From: Chaunax sp. Z400
Taxonomy: Eukaryota > Chordata > Actinopteri > Lophiiformes > Chaunacidae
Assembly (NCBI GenBank): GCA_037577475.1
Contig: CM075183.1
Span: 15,943,480-16,007,479 of the forward strand
Reading direction: 5' to 3'
Length of the DNA stretch: 64,000 bases
Positions 20,931-33,600 of this stretch are shown in pieces. Within the stretch, counting starts at the first letter, position 1. Each line of letters begins with the position of its first letter. Position numbers and translations under genes: made by a program. The notes beneath the pieces were generated by a model. It was given only the letters and a program-made list of their open reading frames with translations, ran no database searches and was not told the DNA's origin.

Positions 20931-23900
20931 CTTGTGGTATGAATGTATGTGGACAGGAGAAAAATCAAATAAAGGGATGATTATATTGCCATGAGTGTCA
21001 TCAACTGATACAGAGACCACCCCATTATAATTGCAAAGTTTGGCGGCTGTGTCCCAGCCTTCTAAAATGAGAAATCAGATAACCACAGACTTCCTGGCTG
21101 TCCTGACAGAGGCTTGGTAATGGATTGAAGAGGGGACAAAATCGATTGGGCTGTCCCTACCCTGGGCCAGGAAACCACCACTGGATGACCCATACATGAA
21201 CGGGCCTCTCAGAAACCAGAGAGCAATCAGGAGCCATTTGAAACACAGAGCAGTGATTCCTTTTTTTTTCCATTTCTGAAAAATATCGAGTCCTTGAATA
21301 AAATGGTTTCACAATCTCTACAGTCGGAGATTGTTTTACTTCAGCATCTGCTGCAAGTAGGGTTCTGTTCAAGAGGCAAAGATACTGGAATATCTGTTAG
21401 TCACCCGTGAAAGAAGTTTGATAAAAACTGCTGAATGGATAAATATGAATTTTTCGAGGTTAGATAAACCGAAAGCGCTAAATGGTGCAGCTACAAGTCT
21501 TAGTATAAAATCAAATGGAGAAAAACAAAAAAGTTCTGATCAGTTTATAAAATATCAAATTCAAAACTAAATATCTGATAAATTGTCATGGAAGTAAAAG
21601 TTGAATTTCTGCACTATCTGGAGGTACCATTACATTACAGCTTTCCATTACAAGATAATACCTCCTCAGGGTAGATAGCCGCCGTGCAAAACTGCCATGG
21701 CGTAGTCTTCAACGCGACACACACCTCTCATCCACCTCTCATTAAGACAGGAACGTGTGTGTTCCTCCTCAGTATTATGGCCGCTATTAAAAAAAAGAAA
21801 ATACGGTCGCTAAAGTAGCTTGGCTGTTTGAGTGTGGCGGCCACTAATTTATGTTGTGCAGGATACTCCGTGGGTGCCGGTCTGGTCTATTTGTTTCATT
21901 GCAACATGCTATTTGCAGAGAATAGAAACAGCACAATCGGAGTTTCATTATCATGCAGCCCTAATAAGTAGTGCGGAGTTTCCCATGTGTGCAGCTTGCA
22001 AATGATGTATCCTTAACTTGTCCTTTGTTCAGCAGGCGGTGGGAGTTGTGAAACAGCAGGAGAGCTGTCAAGGCGGCCGCCGCCACAGCAGCCTGGAAGG
22101 GCAACTCATGACAGACACAGACACACTCTTCAAAAAGTGACTTTCGACCATCTTTTAACCCAACCCCATCTCACAGGAGTCCCCGAGGCAAACACAAATC
22201 CAGCAGAATAACATACTGAGTGTCCTCTGGCGTGGAAGGATGCGGCTATGCTTTGGGATTATTGACGTCCAACTGAGCCGAGATGTGAAGCTTGTTAGGA
22301 TTCAGATTGTAGTGCTGTTAGAAAAGGAAAAGTTTAGACTCAAACCGTAATATTCCGGTTTTTAAGAGTAGACTGTACACAATATGGATGAGAAACTGTC
22401 AGCATTGGTAAGCATATAACAGAAGGCGTTATACTGTATATAAGAAGTGGACACCTGTGAGCACAAGAGCCAAAAGTGTTTTTAACCTTTGGAGAAAGAT
22501 AAGAAGTGACTCCGTCCAAAGCCACCAAAGAGCAGATGGACACTTGTCCCTTCTGCACAAGAGCAAGAAAAGCTGTCTGCTCAGACATGATTTAGCACTT
22601 AACTGTGGTTTGTACCAGGGAGGGTTTAGAAAATCCTGAAGAGAAAAAAAAAAACCCACATGAACCGCAATCTATAGTTCTCAGAGGGTGAAGAAGCTGC
22701 AAAACATTCCGAGGTATTAAGGTACGGATACGGCTTTATTTTTGTTTCTAGAGAATTGATATACATTTGCAGAAATTCCTACAATTTTAACTTCTATGCT
22801 ACGATTTTCTTCAGGTTTTTTTTATCCTAAAATCAATCCAAAGTTTGATACTTGTGGTCATTTTTTCATCTATAATCAGTCTCTAGTAGAATTGGTCGCA
22901 GGAAGTGCTGCACGCAAGTAATTCATCTTTATTGTTTTTAATTTGATCTCATTCATATCAGCCTCACTGTTTTCTCACAGCTGTATCAGAGCTATATTAA
23001 GTTATTGGGGGTGCTACGTGGTCGGCTGCTTCACAATAAATACAAGCTGGTTCACAAGGTCGCTTTAATTCATGAAGCCGTCACAGGAAAACACAACGGA
23101 TTCCTCACAGTTTTTATTTCTGACGTTCAGATCAGCTTTAATCATTTCGCAGGATTTAATGAGAAATGAGCAACTGAATGAACAAAATGTTTTTCACGAG
23201 TTCTTGAGCAAAGCAACTTTACAGAAAAGTTCCTGTTCCATGCAGCAACAGCAAACAACAAACAACAAACAACAGTTCTATTTAGCTGCCTTTAACCTGA
23301 GATAAAACAGCCAGACGTAATAGTAAATTATTTAATTCATGTGACATAATCTGCATGGTCTGTCCATGATAAAATGCACAAGGTCTGTGACTGTGTAATT
23401 TGGGGGCAGTTCAGTGAAACCAGCATCTCTTTTATAAAAAAAAAAGAGTGTTTGGATGCAGACAGGAAATCTCCTGACCTCACAGCAATTCATCTTATCT
23501 AAAAGTCAAAGACAGTTCAGCAAACCCTCATTTTCTTGGAGAGGTTGGCGATGCCACTTAACATTTTGTCATCAGCTGAGAGCGTATATGTATTTAGGAA
23601 ATATTTCCATTGAAGGAAACATTCTGATGGTTGAGTTTATGTACAATTCTTATTCATTTGCTTTACAGGAATTTCCTTCATGTGCTTCACAAAAACACAC
23701 ATAATATTTGACATTTCAGGGAGTCAACTGCTATCTTCATTTCCGAGCCTGGCCTTTCCATGGCTTGACATTTATCCTGCACTTGATTGGTTGAAGGAGA
23801 GGAAGTATGCTAACCTCTTATGCTCTCCCTCCCAATCTCTTATTCTCCCTTGTCTCCTTAAATTACAGACTCTGTCCTCAGGGGCCACAGAAAATGCTGT

Positions 23901-26900
23901 AAGGCTTTAAAGCATCTTGCATGGCCTCAAAACGGGCACAAATTTAGAATTCATGGCATTTCTGCTCGCATGACTGGGCCTCCACACACAATTACATATT
24001 GTTTGGGCAAGTCAAGCAGCGTGTGCCACGCTGTTGACGTGAGCTCGCGCAAAATGTTATGTCATCTTGAAATTCGAAGAAGATGAAATGCATTCTGTGC
24101 ACAATGTGTTGTATAATTCATAACAAACTGAATCAACTGGGGCATGTGGAATAAATTTGTCATCAAGGAGTTTTCATAGAAAGTTCTAAGAAAGAAATTA
24201 GTCAATTTCTTACATTTGACCATAAAACCCTTCAGAGTCAGGAGACAAAAAAACATTCAAATCCAGCCTTATTACGTCAACTCCTTTTTTTCCCCTACAG
24301 TAACACAATTCAGGATATATAATTGACTTGAACAATTGAACATTAGCATTTAGCTAAAAGCATCGCTGTGCTTAACCACACACAGAACCAATAGAGTGGC
24401 TATTGATAGACTCTATGAAATGCAAATTAATTCTGCTGAAAGAAATCAATTGCTTGAATGTACATGCTATAAAAAGGTAATCGATGATTCGGTGCATATC
24501 TGCCTAATATTTAAGGACAGAGTGAGGCTATTTCTCATCCTTTTTAGTGTTGTCGATTTGATTAATAGTAAATATGATTCACGAGAGGCGTCAAAAAAGC
24601 CATAATTATCAATTAATTTGCCTCTTGGGATCAATTAAGAGGCCGTTCTTAAATTTTCAGCGGCACAACAGCAAACACGATTAGCCCAAGTCTACTGCTG
24701 CCAAGGAGCAACATTACTAATGCAGGCGCCAGGAAACTGAGTCAAAGCTCTATTAACCTTCACTTTTTGTGTTTTATTATTTCAGAATGAGCTATTGTTG
24801 CAAGTGGAATTCAATTTGTGGAGCGACTCTATTTCAAGAGTGGTGATGGGGAGGGAGCAAGTCGGCCCCGCAAATTCGCTTTTTCTCTGCTCGCTCATGT
24901 GAACCAGGCAAGCGACGCTCACTCTGAGTGATTAGATGTTTGAGGAGACATCAGACAGAGAGCAGTGATTCATTATTTCATTTTCATGCATCGCACAGAT
25001 GTTCAGAGGATCCACTGATGTATGGCATCGCTGAGCTGCTCACAGCTCAATGAACTTATAAGTGCCGCTACAAAGCAGTCAGCCCTTTTTTGCATTAGCC
25101 TCTTTTCCTGCCCACATTGACTGAATAATGTCAGGGTACGACAATGGCCGGCCCTATTTGCACAAAAGTTCAATTATTTTATGGAAATCTTATCGTTTCT
25201 TAAGAAAACAGCTCCCTCCCCACAAAGAGTAAATCACAGGCGTGAGAGAAGACAAGAGTTAGAGTGTAATTACATTTGCTGCTTCATAGACATAATTCTT
25301 ACATGTGTTGCTTGGAGATTACAACAGTAGCATGTGTGTAAGAGGGTGGAATAGCACTGATGTCGCACCGGAACAAGCCAAACAGGCAAAAAAAAAACAT
25401 GCCGCAACATGGCTACCTTTGGTAGGGGAAACTTCAAAACTGACAACTTACGAAAGAACCAGTGGTCCATGGACTTTAACATGTATCCAATAATCAGTGT
25501 TTTCTGACATATATGGATCTGATTATGACGCCGGGGAAATACATGAAACAAAGCTGGAGGGCATAAGAAAGCCTTGATGCTTGGTCGCGCTTCAGTCTGG
25601 CCAGGAGAGCATCGATTTCACAGCTGATGGCTATAAATAAGTTGTCAAAACAACACCTATTGTAACATTAGTGCCCCTCTCCCCTGTGCCTGGCCCTGAC
25701 ACATCCATCCTCCAAGGCAAGAAACTGGGTGAAATACATCCAGGTTTTCTGATAGCATTGAAACAGCATGAAGTCTGATGAATAACAAACACGACTAGTT
25801 CAGAATTAGCTCTGCGGTTTGGTTGCTTCTAGCATGATAGAGATAACCTGATGTTTGCCCCTCTGAACTACAATGCTATGTTTTATTATTATTATTGCTG
25901 TATTAAAGGGATTGTCAAATCTCAAACGCCATTTTTGTAGTGATTTTGACTGGAGTTTCACTCTGCTAAACCAAGGTAGTAACTAAAGATAGTTAATTAT
26001 GTGTTTCTTGAACTTGAATAATGCTGAGTTACTCGGCTAGTTAGCTGTAAATGATAATATTGATTGTGGCTTAATAGAGCAGACAAACAAACTGCTGAAT
26101 CCATTCCTCACAGTTTTCCTCTCGTGGTTTTGAATTTGAAAAAGCAACGAAAAGACAGATCCTAGTATATATTTGACAAAGATTCATTTGGAAAACTGCA
26201 GATTGGACCCCTTCAAACCAATTAACCTCAGGTTAAAAAGGAAAAATGTGCTCCTCAAACAGCAATTACAAGTCTTTGTCGTAATGATGTATTTATTGAA
26301 ATGCAGTGAAATGCTGTGTTTTGATCACTGAACATATTCAGTGAGGCGAATGAAAAGCATCTGACCACATGCTGAGCTGCACTCGCACCATCTCAACCCC
26401 TCTTTCCACTTTGCCTTACATGTAGATAATCTCAGAGTGATATTATGGGTGTCTGATGTTAAGATACCATTCGTTGCTCAGTGGATTAAAATGATGAAGC
26501 GCTTTGATGCTGTAGCTGGCACATTTATTTCTTAAGTCATGAGGACAGACATCAACTGCCACTTGCACCGTTTAACTCCTCGTGCACAAATTCAATGCAG
26601 CAGCCTATAGGCTTGTGCAGGCAGCTGTGATCGAGATACAAAAACGTAGAGGTAAAGAATGGCACCTGCATGTGCAGAACAAAGTAGCCACAAAAGCACA
26701 AGAGCGTTTCTGCTTGGCGAGCGCTGGATGGCATACATGCTCTCATGGGTATCGCTGCTCTTGAAGTTGGGTTCCATTTGTGCAAATCGATCTGACTTTT
26801 GTCGATTTTGGGGCGGAAACCAGGGGAAGCAGTGGACCTTATATAATCTGTCGTGTTCGGCGCGATCACACCCTCCGTTAACCCTGTTTGACTCTTGTTT

Positions 26901-29900
26901 GAACTCAGTAAATCACAGAGAGTTGAGGCAGAGCACCCAGAGGACATCAGGAGGAAAATCAGAAGATATTTTCTCCATAACATTCACCAAGATAAGTGAA
27001 TAAAGTGATAAAGTTCTGTTTTTGTACAGTAATTAATGAGGCCTTGGCCGCCAGAAATGCTTCGGCATCTTTTTTTTTCGCAACCTTAATCTTCTCCTAT
27101 CACTTGTGTGATAAATAATAGGCCTAAATTCATCCAGTTCACTGCTCCTTATCGCTTTCATCACAGTTTCAAAGTCACTGGGCAAACTTTCTGCATGCTG
27201 TTCATTTAACAGAAGACTTTATGTGCATGATAGCAGGTGTTCTTCTTTGACTCTCCCTATGTTTTGGTTTCTTGCTGCTTGCACAACTCTGTACAACTTT
27301 CATATTTTCTCATGTTTTACTGCGATCATGACATAAATCGGAGGCCGTAATTAATAATGTAAGGATGTTAGGACCGTGTGGTTTCACAGTGAACGGGCCG
27401 TGATGGTGTATCTGGACGTGTAATGTAATCTTCTTGAACGATTCATTATCTGGCTGCAGGACTTTAAAAGAATACATGACTAGAGCTAAATCCCTTTGGG
27501 TTTTACATAAATTTTATTCACCGCTTACAGATATAGAGAATATCCATTATTCATTAATCACTTTCCTGCCTGTCTCAGTGATCGATGGGCAGAAACAGGA
27601 AGGTATATGATGAATTATAAAATGCAGGGTTTGGATTTCGAGGTTTATGATGCACTTTTTTTAATGTTTAGACCTGTTTTAAATCTTTTTTTTGGCCACT
27701 CTAATGCAAACAAACAAGATTTAAACTAAAGACAACATTGTATAAAGTTGTTGTAGCAAATGTGTTAGCAGACAGGTGCTTATTTACACATCTAGCAGAC
27801 ATAGACGTCAAATTTCTTTACATTTGAAGACGTGCATCTTGTGCCCACCTGGTATATGTAAATCCTTTAATTCGCTGTCCTTTTAGCTTTCTTTGGTCTT
27901 CACCACATCCTGAAATATCTTGCTCTTCAGTGGTCAAATGGTGAAGCGTTTGACATATTTTCAACGCATTTACAATACTTGTAAGCTGATCGCTTACTTA
28001 TTCAGTTTAGTGCCTGGTAATGTAGACAATTTGGTGAAATCCACGGCTTGTCGCCGCTGGAAACGGGATTAATGAGAGCAGTAAAACAAACAGTAAATTT
28101 GTGGGCCGTACAAGGAAAGCAACGAGCTAAAAGATGCTAAAACTCTCATCAGAGCTAACTGTAAGATCAGGTCATTATCTGTGGGGTTTGTCACAACAGG
28201 CAACCTCTTTCTCTGCAGAGAGTCATTTTATCCAATCTCGATGGAAAAAAAAAACATTGATTATTGTAACTTTTTCAATAAACTCTTTGTTTAATGTCTT
28301 GAAACTAAGCAGTAACAAAACGGTACATTTACACAAGGTCTCAGGGATAAGTGAAAATGACTTGAAGAGTGGATTTTACACTCTGCAGTGAACCTGCGTT
28401 GCCATCGTCTTTTCTTTTCTTATTCTTTCATAAACAAAGCTTTTCTACGAGCGCTTCGGAGCTTTGCTCTGCTCCCATGCTGAGCACAGCTTAAGATGAG
28501 TGACACCAACATTTCAGAAGGTCATGACGGCAAAGCAGATGGCATATGGTAAGTGTCCCTCTAAGATTGAAAAAAAAAAAAATATGTGCCTCATCAATTA
28601 TTCATTGAGTCTTGCTTATAATTTCATAGAAAAATATAGAGATAGATGTGAAATCACAACCCCCTCACTTTACCTTGCAGGTCCTCACATGCTCCTGTTT
28701 ATATACGTACTATTTGACATGGTAATGTTATGCTTCATTAATCCTGAAGGAAGAAATTATAATAGTGAAATAATTTAGTGATTATTGAACAGATAAGATC
28801 TCTTTTGGTCTTACTGTCTGAAGCAGCAAGGTCAGAGTGTCAGTCGAGGAACAGAGGAGATACTTGCTGTAAGAATTAAATGTGATGTGATGAACATGTG
28901 ATACAGAGCAAATTGCTGGAGAAGATAGAAAAAGAGTCCATGAACACTAAGAGGGCTCCTTTGTATTACTCACACATCATGACTCACACTTCAGCGAAAA
29001 AGGACAATTTGTATCTGATTGAATTTGAAAAGGCATGCATAATACACGGTTAATCATGACCAGCTTAATCCCTTCAATAACCATCATGAAAAAAACAGAA
29101 AAGACTGAAGAACATTTCATAAACGTATCCAAGCTAAACCAGATGTAACTGATCACCTTCAAATAAAGGGGGGGAATGGAGAGAATCAACAGCTATTAGC
29201 TAATGTGCATCCAAACAAAAAGCTAATTGACGTTTCATTTGCATGCTAGTCTTTTATCAAGGGTGGTTGAAAGTTATCATAACAAAGCAAAGCGCTGTCA
29301 CACATGGCCAGGCTGCGGTTGTTTTCTATGTGATATGCATGCAGAGGACCTGATTAAACGTTTGTGTCCACATATTAGCCAAAGTTTTTTAAAAAACACA
29401 CAAAAAACACTGATTCATTTATGACTCCTGTTATGTTAATCCAATTCTCTAAGCTAACATACTTGAGATATTTATGTATATGAACAGTGAGGCTCAATGT
29501 CACAGTCAAATATTGATTTTTCTTTTCTTACTGTAATTCTCTACCGGTGGTTTAACTTGACAAAGATTAAATTCATATTACAAGGCTTACTTATGAAGCT
29601 CAAATAAAACTTAGAACACACTTACAACGCTATATGCACACTGAATGACTTTATGGCTCCAAAAATATTTTTGATAATTCAAACAATGTTTTCATGACAT
29701 TAACTTTAAGAAAACAGGCAGATTGTATGAACAGTTTTTAAAGACGAAAAGCCTTTTCTAGCCTCTGAAACCAGTTCAATCAGGAGAGACTAGTGGTTGC
29801 AGTAAATAAGAATGTTTATTACATCAAATGAAATGTGATGATTAGTATGTTGGAAAGTCTTTGAAGTCAGAAAGTCTTCGGCGCTTAGACTCTTCAGGGA

Positions 29901-30047
29901 GATTGAGATCGAAGGGCGTCTGTCCTGAGCAGCAGCAAGATGTATATCCCCCCCTTTGGAGTCCAGTCACTGGTGGTGGTGGCTGATGACCCTGATGAAC
30001 CTGATGAATGATGAAGTTGGTGAATCTTTGAAGACAGCCCGGTGATG
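20931..30047. other. Intergenic sequence, middle part
   Basis: No supported gene. Landmarks are an AAC-rich simple repeat at 23246-23274, a seven-base-arm hairpin at 24620-24643 in unique AT-rich sequence, and a short repeat element near 28115-28160 that recurs at 48005-48050. The largest open frame here (reverse strand 26552-26983) has no support. Confidence 0.55.
23246..23274. repeat. (CAA)n/(CAAACAA)n simple repeat
   Basis: Tandem aacaac-type units (three copies of aacaaac in a row) in intergenic DNA. Confidence 0.7.
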
Positions 30048-30615
30048 GGTGTCATGGTTCTGTATTTAGTTTGCCTGTTTCCTGTTTTATTTTGAAAGTA
30101 TTTTCCCTGTCATGTGTTTTTTCTTTGGCTGTGATCTTAAAACCATTTGTCCTCCTGTCTCTGTTTCAGTCTTCCATGCTTTTAGTTCCAGTTTGCTCTC
30201 TTTCCCTGTGTTTGTTTGCTCTATCTTATCATTAGTTTATCCTCCTCCTGTTTTCCCCTTTAAGGTTTTTTTCCCCTTCTCCATTTTCCCTCCTCTGTAA
30301 TTGTCTGATCATGTCCACCTGTCTCTGATTGTCTCCTCCTCCCTGTGCCACCTGTTCCCCATCTCCTCTTGTTTCCTGTGTATTTATTAGTCTGTGTGTT
30401 TCTTACCTCCTTTGTCAGTTCGTCCGTTATTCCCTGTTTGACTCTGTTACCCTGCCGTGCTCTGCCGTGTCCTGTTTCGCCCTGTGTGAGTTTTGTCCTT
30501 GGTTTTGTATTTTTGCATTTTGTATTTTTGTGTTTGTTTTTTTTCATTATTAAATCCCTGAAGTGCTACGTTGCCTCTGGCTGTTGTCTGCATGGGTCCT
30601 GTATTTGAACCACAC
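30048..30615 (+). repeat. T/C-rich interspersed element, family N copy 1
   Basis: About 570 bases with strong T/C bias on this strand, starting near tcatggttctgtatttagtt and ending near tatttgaaccacacataac. The internal blocks gattgtctcctcctccctgt, gccacctgtt and ctgtgtatttatt recur in the same order at 52947-53010. The ends share an imperfect inverted motif (tggttc/gaacca), hinting at a non-autonomous DNA transposon. The long open frames in both directions come from base composition, not coding. Confidence 0.6.
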
Positions 30616-33600
30616 ATAACAATGGGGAGGTGGAGGGTGGGACAAAACAGCAGCATGAAAGAACGACAGGAGAGTCATATTTAAAAAGACAGCAGCAAGA
30701 TGATTGGCTGACAATAAAGGTGTGTCGCTGTGCTTTTGGATAGACAACTGGGCGCCTGATATTTATGTGAGCTAATGAAATTTATTATATTGAAAGACAA
30801 AAACAAGCATCAACACCCTTAAATCATTCTTGATGACTCATTGTGTCAAATCCATTTCTATATTTGATGAGATTGTTTTAGTTATTTGCTCTTTTAAATG
30901 TTAGTAAACATGTATTTTTAGCCAGAAAACCACAAAGCTATCATGATTTAATCCAGTTAACTTAATGGATTTGCTATAGCACACACTCCACAAATCCATG
31001 CCACTATTTAATTCAAGACTATTGCTTTTCATGAAAGGTGGCAGATGGTTGTCACATTGATGTCATCAAATGTTCCCCTTAATGTTTATGAGGAGTGATT
31101 CTCGGTACGGTTTAATGTGTAAAAATGTGTGTGTGGTGGCTTTGTGACTAATATAATGTAACTTTCAGAACTTTCAGTGATTCTTCATTAGTCGTACAAA
31201 TAACTGGAAAATGAATTTAGTTTCTTGGAGAACGCAGATGGACAGTTTGATAGTTGCCGTCTCCCCTTATTGATTTGATAACATTCAACAAAAGGAAATC
31301 ACATCCACTCTGTTAACAATCTTCGTGTGGACAGCCCCCTGACTCCCATTACATCCTCCCACCCACATTCTCAATGCTTCCTGCACCCATGGAGTCACGT
31401 GGGAGAAGATTGGGAGCTATTCATGTATTCATTTTTATTGAGAAACCCATGAAAAGCAGAGAAAGTCTCTCTCAAAGGGCTGCTTCATGGAGGATCTTAA
31501 CGGAGAAGAGAACCAGTTGAAATGCCTTGAAAATGGGCATAAAGTATGTGATTGATCTGCTCATCCCCGATATTAAAGATGTAAATTCTGGCAGAAGTCA
31601 TTATGCCGTAATTCTCTGCAATATGTCTGCTGGTTTTGGACACTTAACTTGTGCAGTGTGGACAAAGCAGAGCTGCTCTGCTCTTCTTCTCTGGGAAATC
31701 CTGCTCCCTAACAAGATCTCTCCATTACTATTGATCAGAACACCTGCTGTACTGCATTTAACAAGCCCTCAATTTGTGAGCTGTAGCTCCTCAGTGTTCC
31801 CTGAATCCTTTTTTTATTTTAATATAGAAAGCTGTGTCAGCACTCTCTTACAGGCTGTTAGTAAGAAGGTTCAGGGAATAAGGTTGCCACACCGCTTCAT
31901 GATGAGGTGTTGTCAATAATGTGAGGATCCAGTCAACCCAAGGCTTTAAATTGAAATAATTTGACTTGTCTTCAGACACTAAGAAAGCTGGAAAGTAAGA
32001 TTTAGATGTTCTCAAGCTACTTTTATTGTTATGACAGCTAAAAAATAGATCATATCAAAATGGCATAGCTCTGTCAACCAACAGGATTTCAATATGTTAG
32101 TCTGATTTAACCTTTTTTTTAAGAGTTGGATCATGTGATCGCAAAAATTAAAGGGAAAAGTTGTGCATACATGTTCCAGTATTACTAGGAAAGAAAAAGT
32201 GAAACACCTGGAACAAGTATGAAACTGGACAGTTGAGAATTAGGAGCCAAGAACCGGTGCCTTTCTGGATCATCATTATTCGGCACTCATTAATCTCGCG
32301 TCACAATACAGAGCATCAGTGATTGTTTGGCAACGATGCATTAAATCGCCCATTGCTTATTCGTTTTATTGGCTGCCTTAGGTAGTCCATCATTGTGACT
32401 GGGTTCATTACTGAAGCCCTGTACTCATTGTATGCCCTTAATTATTCATGATTTTCATATAGAATAATATTCGACAGCAGAGATGAGTAAGTAAAAAACT
32501 TGTTGTGAATATTTGCCGGAGGAAGTAAGTCTGGGACTTGATCAAATCTGTCCAGTCTCAGTGTTGTTACTTAGTTTTTAAAGGTTCTGTTTGGTCATTT
32601 TTAAACATATCAGAGTAAAAAAATAAAGGATGACAGGGATGATGATATAACAGGCCAAAGGACAAAGTTACCACTAGGATAGAACATACTGGTACCATAG
32701 TTCACAAAGGGAAGATCACACTATACCTGGGCTGCTCTTAATTAAGGTGCTGCATCACATTTGACTAGAAAACTGCTCTAATTGAATAAATCTAACCTGT
32801 CTGTAGTGGTTCTGGTTCTGTATCGTGTCACTGTTACAGGCCCTGAAAACCTTTTTCTCAATAACCTCAGTCTGGGTGATGAGCACACAATCTTCTGCCA
32901 AACAGTTGCGCTTATTTAACTTGAGAGATTTCTGTATTTGGGTTTCTTTCACCAGGCTTCTCTCACATTTTGAATAAATATCTGATGACATTTGGTGGGT
33001 TTCAGCCACGCAAATCCCGATGAAACTTTGAGAGTTTTTTGAGGAGTTTTCTAATAAATAATGACTAAGGATATTTTAATTTATTCAGGAATATTTCATC
33101 CGAGTGTGAAACGCGTTGATTTTCTCCCTCTTTCACTCGCCTGCCTCCATGGATGAGCAAACATTCATTCATTTTGACCCCAACTTGAAGCAGCATATAA
33201 AACTAGAAATCACTCAGAGAGCACATGCTGTACCTCTGCCAACACCATTGTCACTAAAACCTGAACAATTGGAAAATAGATTCCAGGATACAGAACGTCA
33301 AAGCAAAATCCTTTTAATCATTGTGTATCACCAATTCAATACAGTTAAAGAGAGTTACTAATATGAAAATAGATCTATTTGTATGTGTATCTATACAGAA
33401 AAGTTGAAAAACATTTTTGAAAGAACAACCCTCTAAATTTTAAGACTCCTAATAAAGATCTGAATGATCTCACCTACATATTGCAGACAGTACAATGTCA
33501 CTGCCCCTCTCTGTCACTGTACTGTGATCCATTACATAATGTCTCCTCCAAATATGAATCTTAATTTCCCAAATCATGATTATGAACCAGATTTGGATCT

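Noticed and set aside
26552..26983. Reverse-strand open frame of 143 codons with a hydrophobic amino-terminus
   Set aside because: It looks like a signal peptide followed by Cys-rich sequence, but there is no recognised family, no splice context, and overlapping frames of similar length exist. Probably chance.
30112..30608. Overlapping forward and reverse frames rich in Phe/Cys/Pro or Lys/Thr
   Set aside because: They result from the pyrimidine-rich repeat element, not from coding.
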